Source: Przewalskia tangutica (lineage: Eukaryota; Streptophyta; Magnoliopsida; Solanales; Solanaceae). Taken from it: a DNA stretch of 64,000 bases. The stretch spans positions 83,072,790 through 83,136,789 of the forward strand of contig CM056723.1 in NCBI GenBank assembly GCA_029844215.1. The letters are read 5' to 3'. The notes below the pieces were generated by a model, which made no database searches, had not been told where the DNA came from, and saw only the letters and a program-made list of their open reading frames with translations. This document shows positions 24,369 to 35,280 of this stretch, piece by piece (the first letter of the stretch is position 1; each line of letters opens with the position of its first letter). The position numbers and the translations under genes were made by a program.

Positions 24369-27300
24369 TGTCACGACCGAACGTGGCCCGGTGCCTTACC
24401 GGGCACCCCAAAGAGTCATACATCGAGAAAATCAGCGGAACATAAATCAATAACATAAAATAGCAGTATAAACAATAACTTTGTGAAAACTTGCCTTTCG
24501 GCATATATATAGAAAGCAACAACTCTTTCAACTGAGCAGTTTAATCCTTTTTACAAACCACACTTGCAGTGATTACTAGACCTCTACGAATGATATGACA
24601 ACGACGGGGCGGGCCGTCATACCCTGAATGTAGCACCTACAACGGGGACTATACGAATAAGCCTCGGAGGAACGGAGCTTCAACGCGAATTGTGACCACT
24701 AGGCGAGGATCAACGGCGGGTGTACCTTTACTGCGGCATGAGCGGCCGAAGGAGGTCGATAACAGTACCAAGTATGTGAAACATGAAGATGCGTAAATGA
24801 AATCATAGTAGTCTATAAGCGGGAGACATGTATGATAACCAAACTACGATTCGCGATAAATAGCGATCATGTCTAGTCGGGGACTCACGCCTCGAAGTCA
24901 TCACTCCAATATAACAATGGGTCTCGCCCACAACATCAATCATGCGTGGAATACCTTCTCACTGCCGTGATCGATGATAGAAAAGCACGAGGAATACACA
25001 TGAACAACGGGTCCCACTGTGTCCAAATAAAGCGATGCGGGGTAAGTCACGAAGGCATAGCGACTACTAACACCACGGTACTAACAAGGTCATAAACTAT
25101 ATCATGATATCCGTCTAGGCCGTCACATGATCAAAGGCCCGGTCGCTCGCCCGCAATATCAAATGTGCGCGTCTAGCCACGAACTCCGCAGACTCGCATA
25201 GGCCAATCTCATAGGCGCGTCGAGGTAGCTACTCCCCGACATCGTCCTGGACTCGCGATCCGCGTGGCGCGTAGGCCGCGTGACCATAAAGGCGCGCGCT
25301 AACACGGAACTCGTAGCTCGCGCATAGGCCGGGACCCGCATGAGGTATTCTCGAATCATGGTCCCATCACCGCTGAGTCTACCCGCGTCGGAGGGCTTAA
25401 CCCGGAAACACGGTGAGTGGTATAATACCAACATAACGGTTTATCGTTTAAACAACATAAGCACAATCAAGAAAACCCTTTACACAAACATCACGAGAAT
25501 CACTATCACACGTAGCATCCTAATATGATTACTTATCAAATCAACACGAAGGTATTACAAGGCTATCACAAACCAATACAATCAAGTCATTCACATAAGG
25601 TACTTTCTACTATATGATTAACGAGATCGGGTTTTATCCCCAAAGTACTTTATACAATAACTCTTTAAAGATATGTTACTTTCACAAAAGTCACACAATA
25701 CGTAGTATATAACAATAGAGTGATTATCTTTTGAAGTAAATCAAAACACTTCTCTTAGTAAAACCAAGTAACAACATTCTTTTTCAAGCGTCCAAGTTTG
25801 CCTAATTTCAAATGTTCACGTTTCTTATTTTAGAAAGGTTTCGTAGTTCTAGCCTTATTTATTTAAGAATATAATTCTCTTTTAAACCATCCGAGAAACA
25901 TAAGCCTTATATGTGAGTAGGATATTCTTGTTTATAACAATCTTATTACAATGACCATGACACAGGAAATATCATTTTGTCTCATCTTAGTTTCTATGCG
26001 GATGGAAGTTTCTCTGGTTTTAATAATACTTAATCTGTCAAAACATTTCCTTTTATTAGCATTTGCAGTGGTTTGTCGATACACGTTCGATTTCGAAATC
26101 GATAAAACATTCTTAAGTCGTTATACCTAACTTCCCATAAAGCTAGTATAACTCTTAAGTTTTCAAAACCAAGTATTACTTCAAGTTCTTTATTAACACA
26201 TAACAAGCCGTTATAGTTCAAATCGATTTACCTTTTAAAAACCACAAGTATTTTCTTACCAACATAAAGTGTTATAACCAACTTCCCATAAAGCCGTTAT
26301 AACACTTTATGTTTTAAACCAATCAAATACATTTAGCACATGCGTCTCCGTACTACATAGTTCACACATATCATGCTAGAAGAGATAGGAAGAGGTTCAC
26401 ATACCTCGCGGCAGTATCGACTAATAGCAAAACGCTCAGTACTTCCAGTCGGCTACTCCTAAGCCAAGTAGATCGCGCCACACGTGGTACTTCAACCTAT
26501 AAGGCCACAGCGACATTAACATCTAGATCTCTTCGTAGAACATTCTGAGAAAATTCGCGACACCTCCCGCATGACAGCGTAAATCTCCTCATATCGGGTA
26601 GGCTATCAAGCCAACCAGGGGGTTATCGTCTAATCGGACGTGCACAATTCTACCTCGCGAAAAGCTACACAAGTCTCTGTCTGATCCTATGTAATTCTGA
26701 TTCAATACTCTTCTTTCGAAAAGGTTTCTTATAATTGGGCTTAAGTCAAAAGACATTGCCGATACTACGTTGATTCTATATATAGTATACTTCTACTATA
26801 TATTCTAACAACATGTAATTTACAATTACAATAGGGGGACAATATAATTTCCTCGATAAGCCCATAATTTTCCAAGTTATAATGTCGATACTGTGCTAGG
26901 TTTAGCTACTACTCAGTGCGCTTCAATCCGCTCCAAACAACCCTTAGAAGTTCTAACCAACTTCTACTTAAATACTTCACCAACTATGAAGATTTCCTTA
27001 GGGTTTCGGTTTGGTATTGACGGAAGTATAATAGTATTTACGGGCTTTTCGTATAAGTATAACCTTAGAATACTACAAGGTATACGGCTAAGGTAATTTG
27101 GGCATTATAACAATACTTTTGAGAGTATTTCTACCAAGAGGGGGGGTATTATACGAGAACAACTAGGCTAGGGGGGGTACCCCACGGCTAGCACCATAAG
27201 GAGGGGGGGTGTATACCCCTCGGCCTACCACTGGGGACTCTCGACGAGGGGAAAGGGTGCTCTCGGCCAAGGCCTTTCTCAAAGGGAGAGGGGAGGGACG

Positions 27301-27794
27301 AACCACTACAAGGGAGAGGGGAAGGCTTTCAAGACTTAGAAACTTTGTGGAATGGATGAATAAGTCTTCCAAAGGGGGGGTATTTATAGTACAAGCCAAG
27401 GCCAACCAATGGCCAAGATCTAGCCAAGTGCTAAGCAAGTGTAGGGCCAAGATCAAGCCATGTGCAACCTTATCCATCTACCCAAAAATATCCTACCAAC
27501 TCCTTGACCAAACAATGGCCAATTCGTCCAAGCCAACCGCCCACAACGCTCCAATGAGAGGGTGACAAGTGTCGCCCTCTTGTTGGTCCAAAATGTTTCG
27601 TCTCTCGGAAAAATCCGCAAAAATTAAAAATGACATAGCCGTATTTTACCCTACGAAAGCTGTGAAACCGTTTCGTCTAAAAACGACTCTAAACGGGTGT
27701 TGTGAACAAAAATAATTCGGCCAAGCCTTAATTACAAGTTCAAATTTTCTACGTACGTCCTTACGTACATACTCTGGAAATACGGGGTATAACA
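24369..27794 (-). repeat. 3' LTR of element F
   Basis: TGTCACGACC at the left and TATAACA at the right. It contains a GC-rich island (about 25140-25405), paired TTATAAC motifs (about 26115-26160 and 26265-26310), three G7 runs (27140-27146, 27171-27177, 27203-27209) and a TATA box (27381-27388). Against the 5' LTR, CATCGAG here is CATCAGAG there. Confidence 0.93.
27381..27388 (-). promoter_or_regulatory. TATA box in the 3' LTR of F
   Basis: TATTTATA on the plus strand, TATAAATA in the sense of transcription, next to a run of G. The 5' LTR equivalent near 33545 has lost the run and one base of the box. Confidence 0.6.
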
Positions 27795-27825
27795 TTCTCC
27801 TCGCAGAAACATTCGTCCGAATGTT
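27795..27825 (-). promoter_or_regulatory. Polypurine tract and palindrome of F
   Basis: The minus strand reads GCGAGGAGAA next to the 3' LTR. At 27808-27825 there is a perfect 8-bp inverted repeat, AACATTCG and CGAATGTT, with a 2-base centre. Confidence 0.88.
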
Positions 27826-28339
27826 CCTTCTAATCTCAAAACAAGCGGCGGTATAGTCCTCACCGCTATACTTACGAAAATAATCACGCCACGCGTAGCT
27901 CTGAAACACCCGTGCAAAATACCTCCATCCAAGTCCACGAGGAAACACCTAACATTACCACAAACACCTCTCTCGGGTCTAAAATATACTTCGCCGCGCT
28001 TCTCCTTATAAAAGGAATGATCACATCTATACGCCATACATGCTCGCTTCTCCTTTACTCGTTGTGATTTGTCACTTTGCGCGAGGTTCTAGCGTCACTC
28101 GGCGACCAACAAATGGTGCCGGGCTGCATGCGATCCACGAGGGTCGTACACTCGAACTCTTACCACATTTACGATCGCTTGGTTTCCAAAACTACGGGTT
28201 ACTATCTCTAACGTCGTCATCATTAACTGGGAACACTCTGGATGGATCTCCGATACTTTCCCGATCATAACAATACGAAAGACCGGACGGCAAAAGCTAA
28301 CATATAGGCAACCTGGCCTATTATTCACATGAACTCAAA
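27826..28339 (-). other. F: 3' non-coding region before the polypurine tract
   Basis: No open frame of note. The first 100 bp match the corresponding internal end of element J at 63902-64000 (CGGTATAGTC, CTATACTTACGAAA), so this tail is shared within the family. It includes TTATAAAAGG near 28005. Confidence 0.6.
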
Positions 28340-28700
28340 AGGGCCCAAAGTAACTCGGCTAAATTCCCTCTGTTTTCCAAAACTCGTCACACCTGACGGG
28401 GTGGTACTTTCAGAAGACCGACCATCAACACTGAACTCTAAGCGTCGTCGCCGATTATCCGCCGCGATTTCTACGAGCTGCGAACCTCTTCTAGACAAGC
28501 TTTACCTATCCGATCTGTGGAACAAGCTGAACCAACTATCGAATCTTGCCAACATCGAACCAATCGGCCGTGACTTACACTTCCACCCCTACAAGGCCTC
28601 ATAAGGCGACATTCAGCGAAAGGGTAGCTTAAACACTCCTCCACGGGAGACAACAATCCCTACAACTACCGCGAAATCCAAACAACGCCCGACGGCGAAT
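28340..28700 (-). pseudogene. F: integrase C-terminal remnant
   Basis: On the minus strand near 28560-28620 the sequence encodes a YEALYG-type motif followed by GWFDVGKIRLVGS, then the helix region and codons matching the D-x-W-x-F-L-K-V segment in shifted frames, ending near 28340. This is the end of a Tekay-like integrase. The catalytic core before it is missing. It directly follows a non-coding segment rather than RNase H, so the element is rearranged. Confidence 0.65.
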
Positions 28701-29640
28701 GCGGTCGAGTCTCACGAGCTCACAACCTGCTGGTAAGACTTTTAGAAAGCGAAAAATAGCCACAACACAGGCTTCATCGTCGCCATACGGTGAAGGTAGG
28801 CACCGTGCAGCCTTACAACCTTTCTGATAAATCAACACTGCCGCGTGAACGGTCCTGACCGAAGAACACGATGGGCTGCCCCCATCGGCCCGACTACTGG
28901 TCGAACGCATCCACGAACTCGTACGCTGGTTAACTGAACTTGGGCCAAACACCCTTGTGATCCTACCACAAGGCGGAACCATCACAAACTGACCCCACCA
29001 CCAAACATGCCGCGGGTTGACCCGCGGCGTACCTCGGCCCGACCCGGCAACGCGCAAAACGCTAGCTCCCCGAAGGAAAACTCTCACTAATCACGTTACG
29101 AAAACCTAGCGGTCTTCTTAGCTCAACTACCCTCTTTCATTCCACACTACTCAGGGACTTATCCCACAAACATAACTCACGTGCATAATGCACTCCTATA
29201 AGGGTCAAACATGAACACTACACCTTTACTCGAGATGGCCTTACCTCTAAGGTCTCCACGAATAACACTCTAAAGCTCACACTTTCTCTATCCCCCAAAT
29301 CTTACTTGGTTAACTAACCAAGATTTCTAATAACAATATACACTCTGCTATCAGAACACAGCACTTAAGATATACTCATCTCATCATACGCTACTAATCT
29401 CTAGAGGGTTAAGGATAAACCTGTATCTACTGCTCCACTCCCTTAAGTCGTTCTAATCAAACTGCCCGTGAGGCGCAGCTAAGGAAGGTGGCGACTACCC
29501 ATCGATCTGAAGGCTAAGTCCTCCTACAAGGACACTCTTTCGACATCAGACCCTGACGGTCGTAGGTAAAACAAGTACTAACTCAAAGATGACATTCCGG
29601 GATGGCGTCACATCGTGAATCTTGGGAAAAAGCGAATCCG
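28700..29640 (-). other. F: shared non-coding segment
   Basis: No supported coding sequence. On the minus strand it shares anchors with H (39780-39990) and A3 (57770-57910): GTGGTAGG.TCA, GGCCCAAGTT and GAGTTCGTGGAT (28909-28920 here). It also has an 8-bp inverted repeat, CCGCGGGT/ACCCGCGG, at 29010-29027, which recurs in weaker form in H. Confidence 0.65.
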
Positions 29641-30250
29641 GTGGCCGGAACTACGTGGCGTGTGAATCGGAAGCTCTGGAGCTCTGACCAACTCCTGCAT
29701 ACCCCGAACGTCCTGAACCCTGTGGAGGACCTTTCTGCACTGGTGGATGTGCATAATCTAATCCGCTGGTGAGGCGACTCGCCTCAAAAGTTACTAAAGG
29801 ACCTTGCTGCTCTGGCCCTCTTCTGCTGTCCTTCGTTAACCCGTCGATCTCTACGTTTCTCGGCCTGCTGCGCATAAGCCCGTACACAGGCCATGCTCAA
29901 GCCTAACTGAAGAATTACTTTCGCACAACCCTCTCTTAGATAGTCATCAAGACTCGCGGTACATCGGTACACTCTCTGGTAGCCAAATCCATATCTAGTA
30001 ACAGGGTCGCCTTTTTGCAATCTATATTCTCTGTTCTCGGTCGTGGAACTGAAGGTTCAAACATCATGGCTGCAGTAGGAACTGCCGCCGCCGTGCTAAA
30101 CTCTGCTGGGGCTTAGTGACGTTGCAGAACTCCCCGAATGAAGCACCTAACTCAGGTGATGATTGGGCCTGTGCCCTCGTAACCCTCTGAACTCTACTCG
30201 CAGCTCCTCGCCGCCTCGCCTCACGGGCGGGTTGCCCTACGCGGAGGCAT
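29640..30250 (-). pseudogene. F: gag, central domain missing
   Basis: Start ATG at 30250 on the minus strand, opening MPPR and continuing with RRGAASRVQRVTRAQAQSS-type codons to about 30064. The next recognisable frame (30020-29784) begins at RYGFGYQRVYRCTASLDDYLRE, which in H and I follows the Retrotrans_gag core. The core itself (about 120 residues) is absent between them. A basic RRDRRVNEGQQKRARAA stretch follows. The capsid role is unlikely to be intact. Confidence 0.7.
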
Positions 30251-30440
30251 AACGGTAAGGGAAAGAAATACGTGAGAGGGTCCAACTTACAACACAGCTC
30301 TAAGGCACGATCTCAGAGTGAGAAGAATAGAAACAAATCCTAAATATCCTATAGCCTCCTGATTATTGGTGTGGTGCACAACACACCGATAATCAAGACT
30401 TCTTGGATACTGATGCGTAGACACTTTCCGAGGATTAACT

Positions 30441-30452
30441 GCTCTGATACCA
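30441..30452 (-). promoter_or_regulatory. Primer-binding site of F (intact)
   Basis: GCTCTGATACCA on the plus strand, TGGTATCAGAGC on the minus strand, separated from the LTR by CTTT. It matches initiator Met-tRNA 3' ends. Confidence 0.93.
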
Positions 30453-30456
30453 CTTT

Positions 30457-33400
30457 TGTCACGACCCGAACCCGGGCCCGTGACTGGTGCCTTACCCCGG
30501 GCACCCCAGTAGTCATACATCAGAGAAAATCAGCGGAACATAAATCAATAACATAAAATAACAGAAGTATAAACAATAACCTGTGAAAACTTGCCTTTCG
30601 GCATAAATATAGAAACAACAACTCTTTCAACCTGAACAGTTTAATCCTTTTTACAAACCCTGCCCACAACAGTACTACAGACCTCTACGAATGATATGAC
30701 AACAACGACGGGGCGGGGCCGTCATACCACGAATGTAGCACCTACAACAACATGGGACTATACCAAGATAAGCCTCGGAGAACGGAGCTTCCCAAGCTGA
30801 ATGTGACCCAAGGCGAGGATCAACGGCGGTGTACCTTTACTGCGGCATGAACGGCCCGAAGGAGGTCGATGACAACAGTACAGTATGTGAAACATGAAGA
30901 TCGTAAATGAAATCATAGTAGTCTATAAGCGGGAGACATGTATGATAACCAAACTACGATTCCTGATAAATAGCGATCATGTCTAGTCGGGGACTCACGC
31001 CTCGAAGTCATCACTCGATATAACAATGGGTCTCACGCCACAACATCAATCATGCGTGGAATACCTTCGCCAGCTGCCGGCGATCGATGATAGAAAAGCA
31101 CCAGGAATACACATGAACAATAGGTCCACTGTGTCCAAATAAAGCGATGCGAGGGTAAATGCGAAGGCATAGCCGACTACTAACACCAGCGGTACTAACA
31201 AGGTCATAAAGCGTATCATGATATCTGTCTGCAGGCGTCACATGATCAAAGCCGGTCGCCGCGCCAATATCAAATGTGCGGCGTCTAGCCTGGAACTCTC
31301 ATGACTCCGCATAGGCCAATCTCATAGGCGCGTGAGGTATAACCCGCGTCGAGGGTAGCTACTCCACGACATCGCCCTGGACTCGCGATCCGCATGGCCA
31401 CATACCGCGTGACCATAAAGGCGCCGCACTAACACGGAACTCTCGTAGCTCGCATAGGCCGGGACCGCGTGAGGTATTCTCGAATCATGGTCCTGCATCG
31501 TCGAGTCTACCCGCATCGAAGGCGGCTTAACCCGGAAACACGGTGAGTGGTATAATACCAACATAACGGTTTATCGTTTAAACAACATAAGCACAATCGA
31601 GGAAAACCCGCTTTACACAAACATCACGAATACTATCACACGTAGCATCCTAATATGATTACTTATCAAATCAACACGAAGGTATTACAAGGCTATCACA
31701 AACCAATACAATCAAGTTATTCACACATAAGGTACTTTCTATTATATGATTAACGAGATCGGGTTTTTATCCCCAAAGTACTTTATACAATAACTCTTTA
31801 AAGATATGTTACTTTCACAAAAGTCACACAATACCCGTAGTATATAACAATAGAGTGATTATCTTTTGAAGTAAATCAAAACACTTCTCTTAGTAAAACC
31901 AAGTAACAACATTCTTTTCCAAACGTCCAAGTTTGCCTAATTTCAAATGTTCACGTTTCTTATTTTAGAAAGGTTTCGTAGTTCCTAGCCTTATTTATTT
32001 AAGAATATAATTCTCTTTTAAACCATCTGAGAAACATAAGCCTTATATGTGAGTAGGATATTCTTGTTTATAACAATCTTATTACAATGACCATGACCTA
32101 GGAAATATCATTTTGTCTCATCTTAGATTATGCGGATGGAAGTTTCTCTTGGTTTTAATAATACTTAATCTGTCAAAACATTTCTTTTTATTAACGCTGC
32201 GATGGTTTGTCGATACATTACGATTTCAAATCAAGAAAACATTCTTAAGCCGTTATACCTAACTTCCCATAAAGCTAGTATAACTCTTAAGTTTTCAAAA
32301 CCAAGTATTACTTCAAGTTCTTTATTAACACATAACAAGCCGCTTATAGTTCAAATCGATTACCTTTTAAAAACCACAAGTATTTTCTTACCAACATAAA
32401 GTCATATAACCAACTTCCCATAAAGCCGTTATAACACTTTATGTTTTAAACCAATCAAATACATTTAGCACGTATGCGTCTCACGTACTACATAGTTCAC
32501 ACATATCATGCTAGAAGAGATAGGAAGAGGTTCACATACCTCGCGACGAGTATCGACTAATAGCAAAACGCTCAAGTACTTCCAACCGTCGGCTACTCCT
32601 TAAGCCAAGTAGATCGCGCCACGTAGTACTTCAACCTATAAGGCCACAAGGCGCTTATTAACATCTATATCTCTTCGTAGAACATTCTACGAAAATTCAA
32701 AGACCTCCCCACCTCCCGTACAGCGTAAATCTCCTCTCTCTATCGGCGGCTATTAAGCCAACCGGGGGTTATACGCCTAATCCGGACGTGCACAATTCTA
32801 CCTCACGAGAAAAGCTACACAAGTCCATGTCTGATCCTATGTAATTCTGATTCAGATTCTTCTTTCGAAAAGGTTTCTTATAATTGGGCTTAAGTCAAAA
32901 GACATTGCCGATACAACGTTCAATCCTATATATAGTATACTTCAACTATATAGTCTAACAACATGTAATTTCCAATTACAATAGGGGGACAAGATAATTA
33001 CCTCGATAAGCCCATAATTATCCAAGTTATAATGTCGATCCTGAGCAAGGTTTAGCTCCTACTCCGTGCGCTTCAATCCGCTCCAAACAACCCTTAGAAG
33101 TTCTTACCAACTTCTACTTAAATACTTCAACCAACTATGAAGATTTCCTTAGGGTTTCGGTTTGGTGACTGACGGGAAGTATAATAGTATTTCTGGGCTT
33201 TTCGTATAAGTATAACCTTAGAATACTACAAGGTATACGGCTAAGGTAATTTGGGCATTATAACAATACTTTTGAGAGTATTTCTACCAAGAGGGGGGTA
33301 TTATACGAGAACAACTAGGCTAGGGGGGGGGTACCCCACGGCTAGCACCATAAGGAGGGGGGGTGTATACCCCTCGGCCTACCCCACTAGGGGGGGGACT

Positions 33401-33958
33401 CTCGGCCAAGGGGGGGGAAAGGGTGCTCTCGGCCAAAGGCCTTTCTCAAAGGGAGAGGGGAGGGACGAACCACTACAAGGGAGAGGGGAAGGCTTTCAAG
33501 ACTTAGAAACTTTGTGGAATGGATGAATAAGTCTTCCAAAGTGGAATTTATAGTACAAGCCAAGGCCAACCAATGGCCAAGATCTAGCCAAGTGCTAAGC
33601 AAGTGTAGGGCCAAGATCAAGCCATGTGCAACCTTATCCATCTACCCAAAAATATCCTACCAACTCCTTGACCAAACAATGGCCAATTCGTCCAAGCCAA
33701 CCGCCCACAACGCTCCAATGAGAGGGTGACAAGTGTCGCCCTCTTGTTGGTCCAAAATGTTTCGTCTCTCGGAAAAATCCGCAAAAATTAAAAATGACAT
33801 AGCCGTATTTTACCCTACGAAAGCTGTGAAACCGTTTCGTCGAAAAACGACTCTAAACGGGTGTTGTGAACAAAAATAATTCGGCCAAGCCTTAATTACA
33901 AGTTCAAATTTTCTACGTACGTCCTTACGTACATACTCTGGAAATACGGGGTATAACA
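30457..33958 (-). repeat. 5' LTR of element F
   Basis: TGTCACGACCC at the left and TATAACA at 33958. The order of parts is as in the 3' LTR: GC-rich island (about 31245-31530), paired motifs (about 32248-32290 and 32400-32445), G-runs (about 33292-33420). The TATA region differs: around 33540 it reads AAAGTGGAATTTATAG instead of a G-run plus TATTTATAG. As this LTR would drive transcription, the change may weaken the promoter. Confidence 0.93.
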
Positions 33959-34359
33959 GTGTTCATGCCGCAGGTAAGGGCAAGCAGGTGCTAGATCCAC
34001 ATCCTTAGGATCTCTTTGCTTTGGTGTCAGGAGCTCCATCTTCTCCGGAGGCTCTACTTTTTGGGTATGATCTCCCTGTATTGTAGATAGTTTTTGTACA
34101 TTCAGGGTATGGCGGGGCCCTGTCCCGCCATAGTTGTTTACTTCCTTAGAGGTCTGTAGTCCTATTGTACAGTTGGGATGTAACTGCAAAACTATGTTTA
34201 TATATATATGCCGAAAGGCGACATTTTCTCACTTAAAACTGTGTCTCATTTTACAACTGTTTCATGTCTTGTTTTTATATTCCGCTGATTACTCTGATGT
34301 ATGACTACTTGGGTGCCCGGGTAAGGCACCAGTCACGGGCCCCGGAACGGGTCGTGACA
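33959..34359 (+). repeat. 3' LTR of element D, right part (LTR end)
   Basis: Begins with the second GTGTT copy and continues the D LTR (CATGCCGCAGGTAAGG...) to the end GTCGTGACA at 34359. It then meets GAGTA (34360-34364), the right target duplication of D. Confidence 0.95.
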
Positions 34360-34364
34360 GAGTA
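34360..34364. repeat. Target duplication of element D, right copy
   Basis: GAGTA immediately after the LTR end GTCGTGACA. Pairs with 19116-19120. Confidence 0.95.
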
Positions 34365-34837
34365 TGTAGTCCTGACTGAAAGAAAATAGGCTGATTTTGT
34401 CAGCCTATCCACAATAACCCAAATGGAGTCACACTTCCGCTGAGTACGAGGCAACCCTGTAACAAAATCCATATTAATCACCTCCCACTTCCAAGTCGGG
34501 ATTTTTATCGCCTGTAATAACCCACCAGGCTTCTGGTGCTCCACCTTGACCTGCTGACAATTTGGACATTGAGCAACAAACCCTGCTACATCCCTTTTCA
34601 GGACGTCCCACCAATACACGCATCTAAGGTCATGATACATCTTTGTTGACCTCAGATGAATAGAATACCGAGCACTATGTGCCTCTCCCATAACCTGCCA
34701 GAGCCTCGCAACATCGTGCACACACAACTGCCCGTCTTTGTAGCACCCCATCTAGTGCAACATCTAATAGAGTCTTCTCCTTCTGGAGAGTTGCATCTCT
34801 ATACCGTACCAGAACCGGATCCTCATAGTACCCCTTT
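34360..34837 (-). pseudogene. K: integrase N-terminal zinc domain and first catalytic Asp
   Basis: A minus-strand frame from 34751 to 34360 gives the HHCC zinc-binding motif (H-x6-H-x29-C-x2-C, with EAHSARYSIH and CPNCQQ), then the first catalytic Asp in NMDF, then DRLTKSA. It runs into the piece at 18760-19120 once D is removed. To the right of about 34751 a frame change separates the upstream region, which encodes EDPVLVRYRDATLQKE-like sequence. The right end is cut by H at 34838. The region between RNase H and this point (roughly 100 or more residues) is missing, probably lost with the right end of H. Confidence 0.88.
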
Positions 34838-35106
34838 TGTTATACCCCGTATTTCCAGAGTATGTACGTGAGGGCGTACGTATTAAATTTTTGCCTTAAG
34901 AATTGGCTAGGACCGAATTTTGGGCACAAGTGCCGATTTGAGTCGTTTTTCGACGAAACGTTTCCACAGCTTACGTTGGGAAAATTCCGGCTATGTCATT
35001 TACTATTTTTGCGGATTTTTCCGAGAGACGAAATATTTTGGACCAACGGGAGGGTGACACTTGTCACCCTCATGGTGGACGGATTGGTGGCCGATTGGCT
35101 CACGTT

Positions 35107-35183
35107 TTTGTGCCTTATTGGTGCCTTGTTTTGTGCCTTGTTTTGGCCTTGTTTTGTGCATTGTTTTGTGCCATGTTTTGTGG
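35107..35183 (+). repeat. TTGTTTTG-rich simple repeat upstream of TATA in H
   Basis: Irregular units of 10-12 bases such as CCTTGTTTTGTG, repeated about six times. The same block occurs in the second LTR at about 40470-40551. It replaces unique sequence seen at this position in D and I. Confidence 0.85.
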
Positions 35184-35272
35184 AGTAGGGGTTAGGGTGC
35201 ACTTGGCTTGATCAAGGCCTTACACTTGCCTTGCACATGGCTTGATCTTGTCCATTGGTTGGCCAGCTTCAC

Positions 35273-35280
35273 TATAAATA
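35273..35280 (+). promoter_or_regulatory. TATA box of H, first LTR
   Basis: TATAAATA followed by CCCC, 435 bp into the LTR. The second LTR has the same box at 40644-40651. Confidence 0.7.

Larger units (their letters stand above)
24369..33958 (-). mobile_element. Element F: complete minus-strand element, internally deleted
   Basis: The 3' LTR is 24369-27794 (3426 bp), the 2.66-kb internal region is 27795-30456, and the 5' LTR is 30457-33958 (3502 bp), flanked by GTGTT. The internal region holds a shortened gag, the non-coding segment also found in H and A3, and the C-terminal end of integrase. Protease, RT and RNase H are absent. F could only move with enzymes from a relative. Confidence 0.93.
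19121..34359 (+). mobile_element. Element D: plus-strand chromovirus inserted in K integrase
   Basis: The 5' LTR is 19121-21552, the primer-binding site starts at 21557, gag and the start of protease run to about 23147, and the 3' LTR is 23148-24368 plus 33959-34359. It is flanked by GAGTA on both sides. The rest of protease, all of RT, RNase H and integrase, and about 0.8 kb of the 3' LTR are missing: internal sequence runs straight into LTR interior at about 23147. Element F (24369-33958) was later inserted in the 3' LTR. D itself is therefore about 5.6 kb and cannot move on its own. Confidence 0.95.

Noticed and set aside
27208..27565. 118-codon open frame over the TATA region of F
   Set aside because: It is antisense to the LTR leader. 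The copy in the 5' LTR (33514-33729) has a different N-terminus, so only the LTR DNA is conserved.
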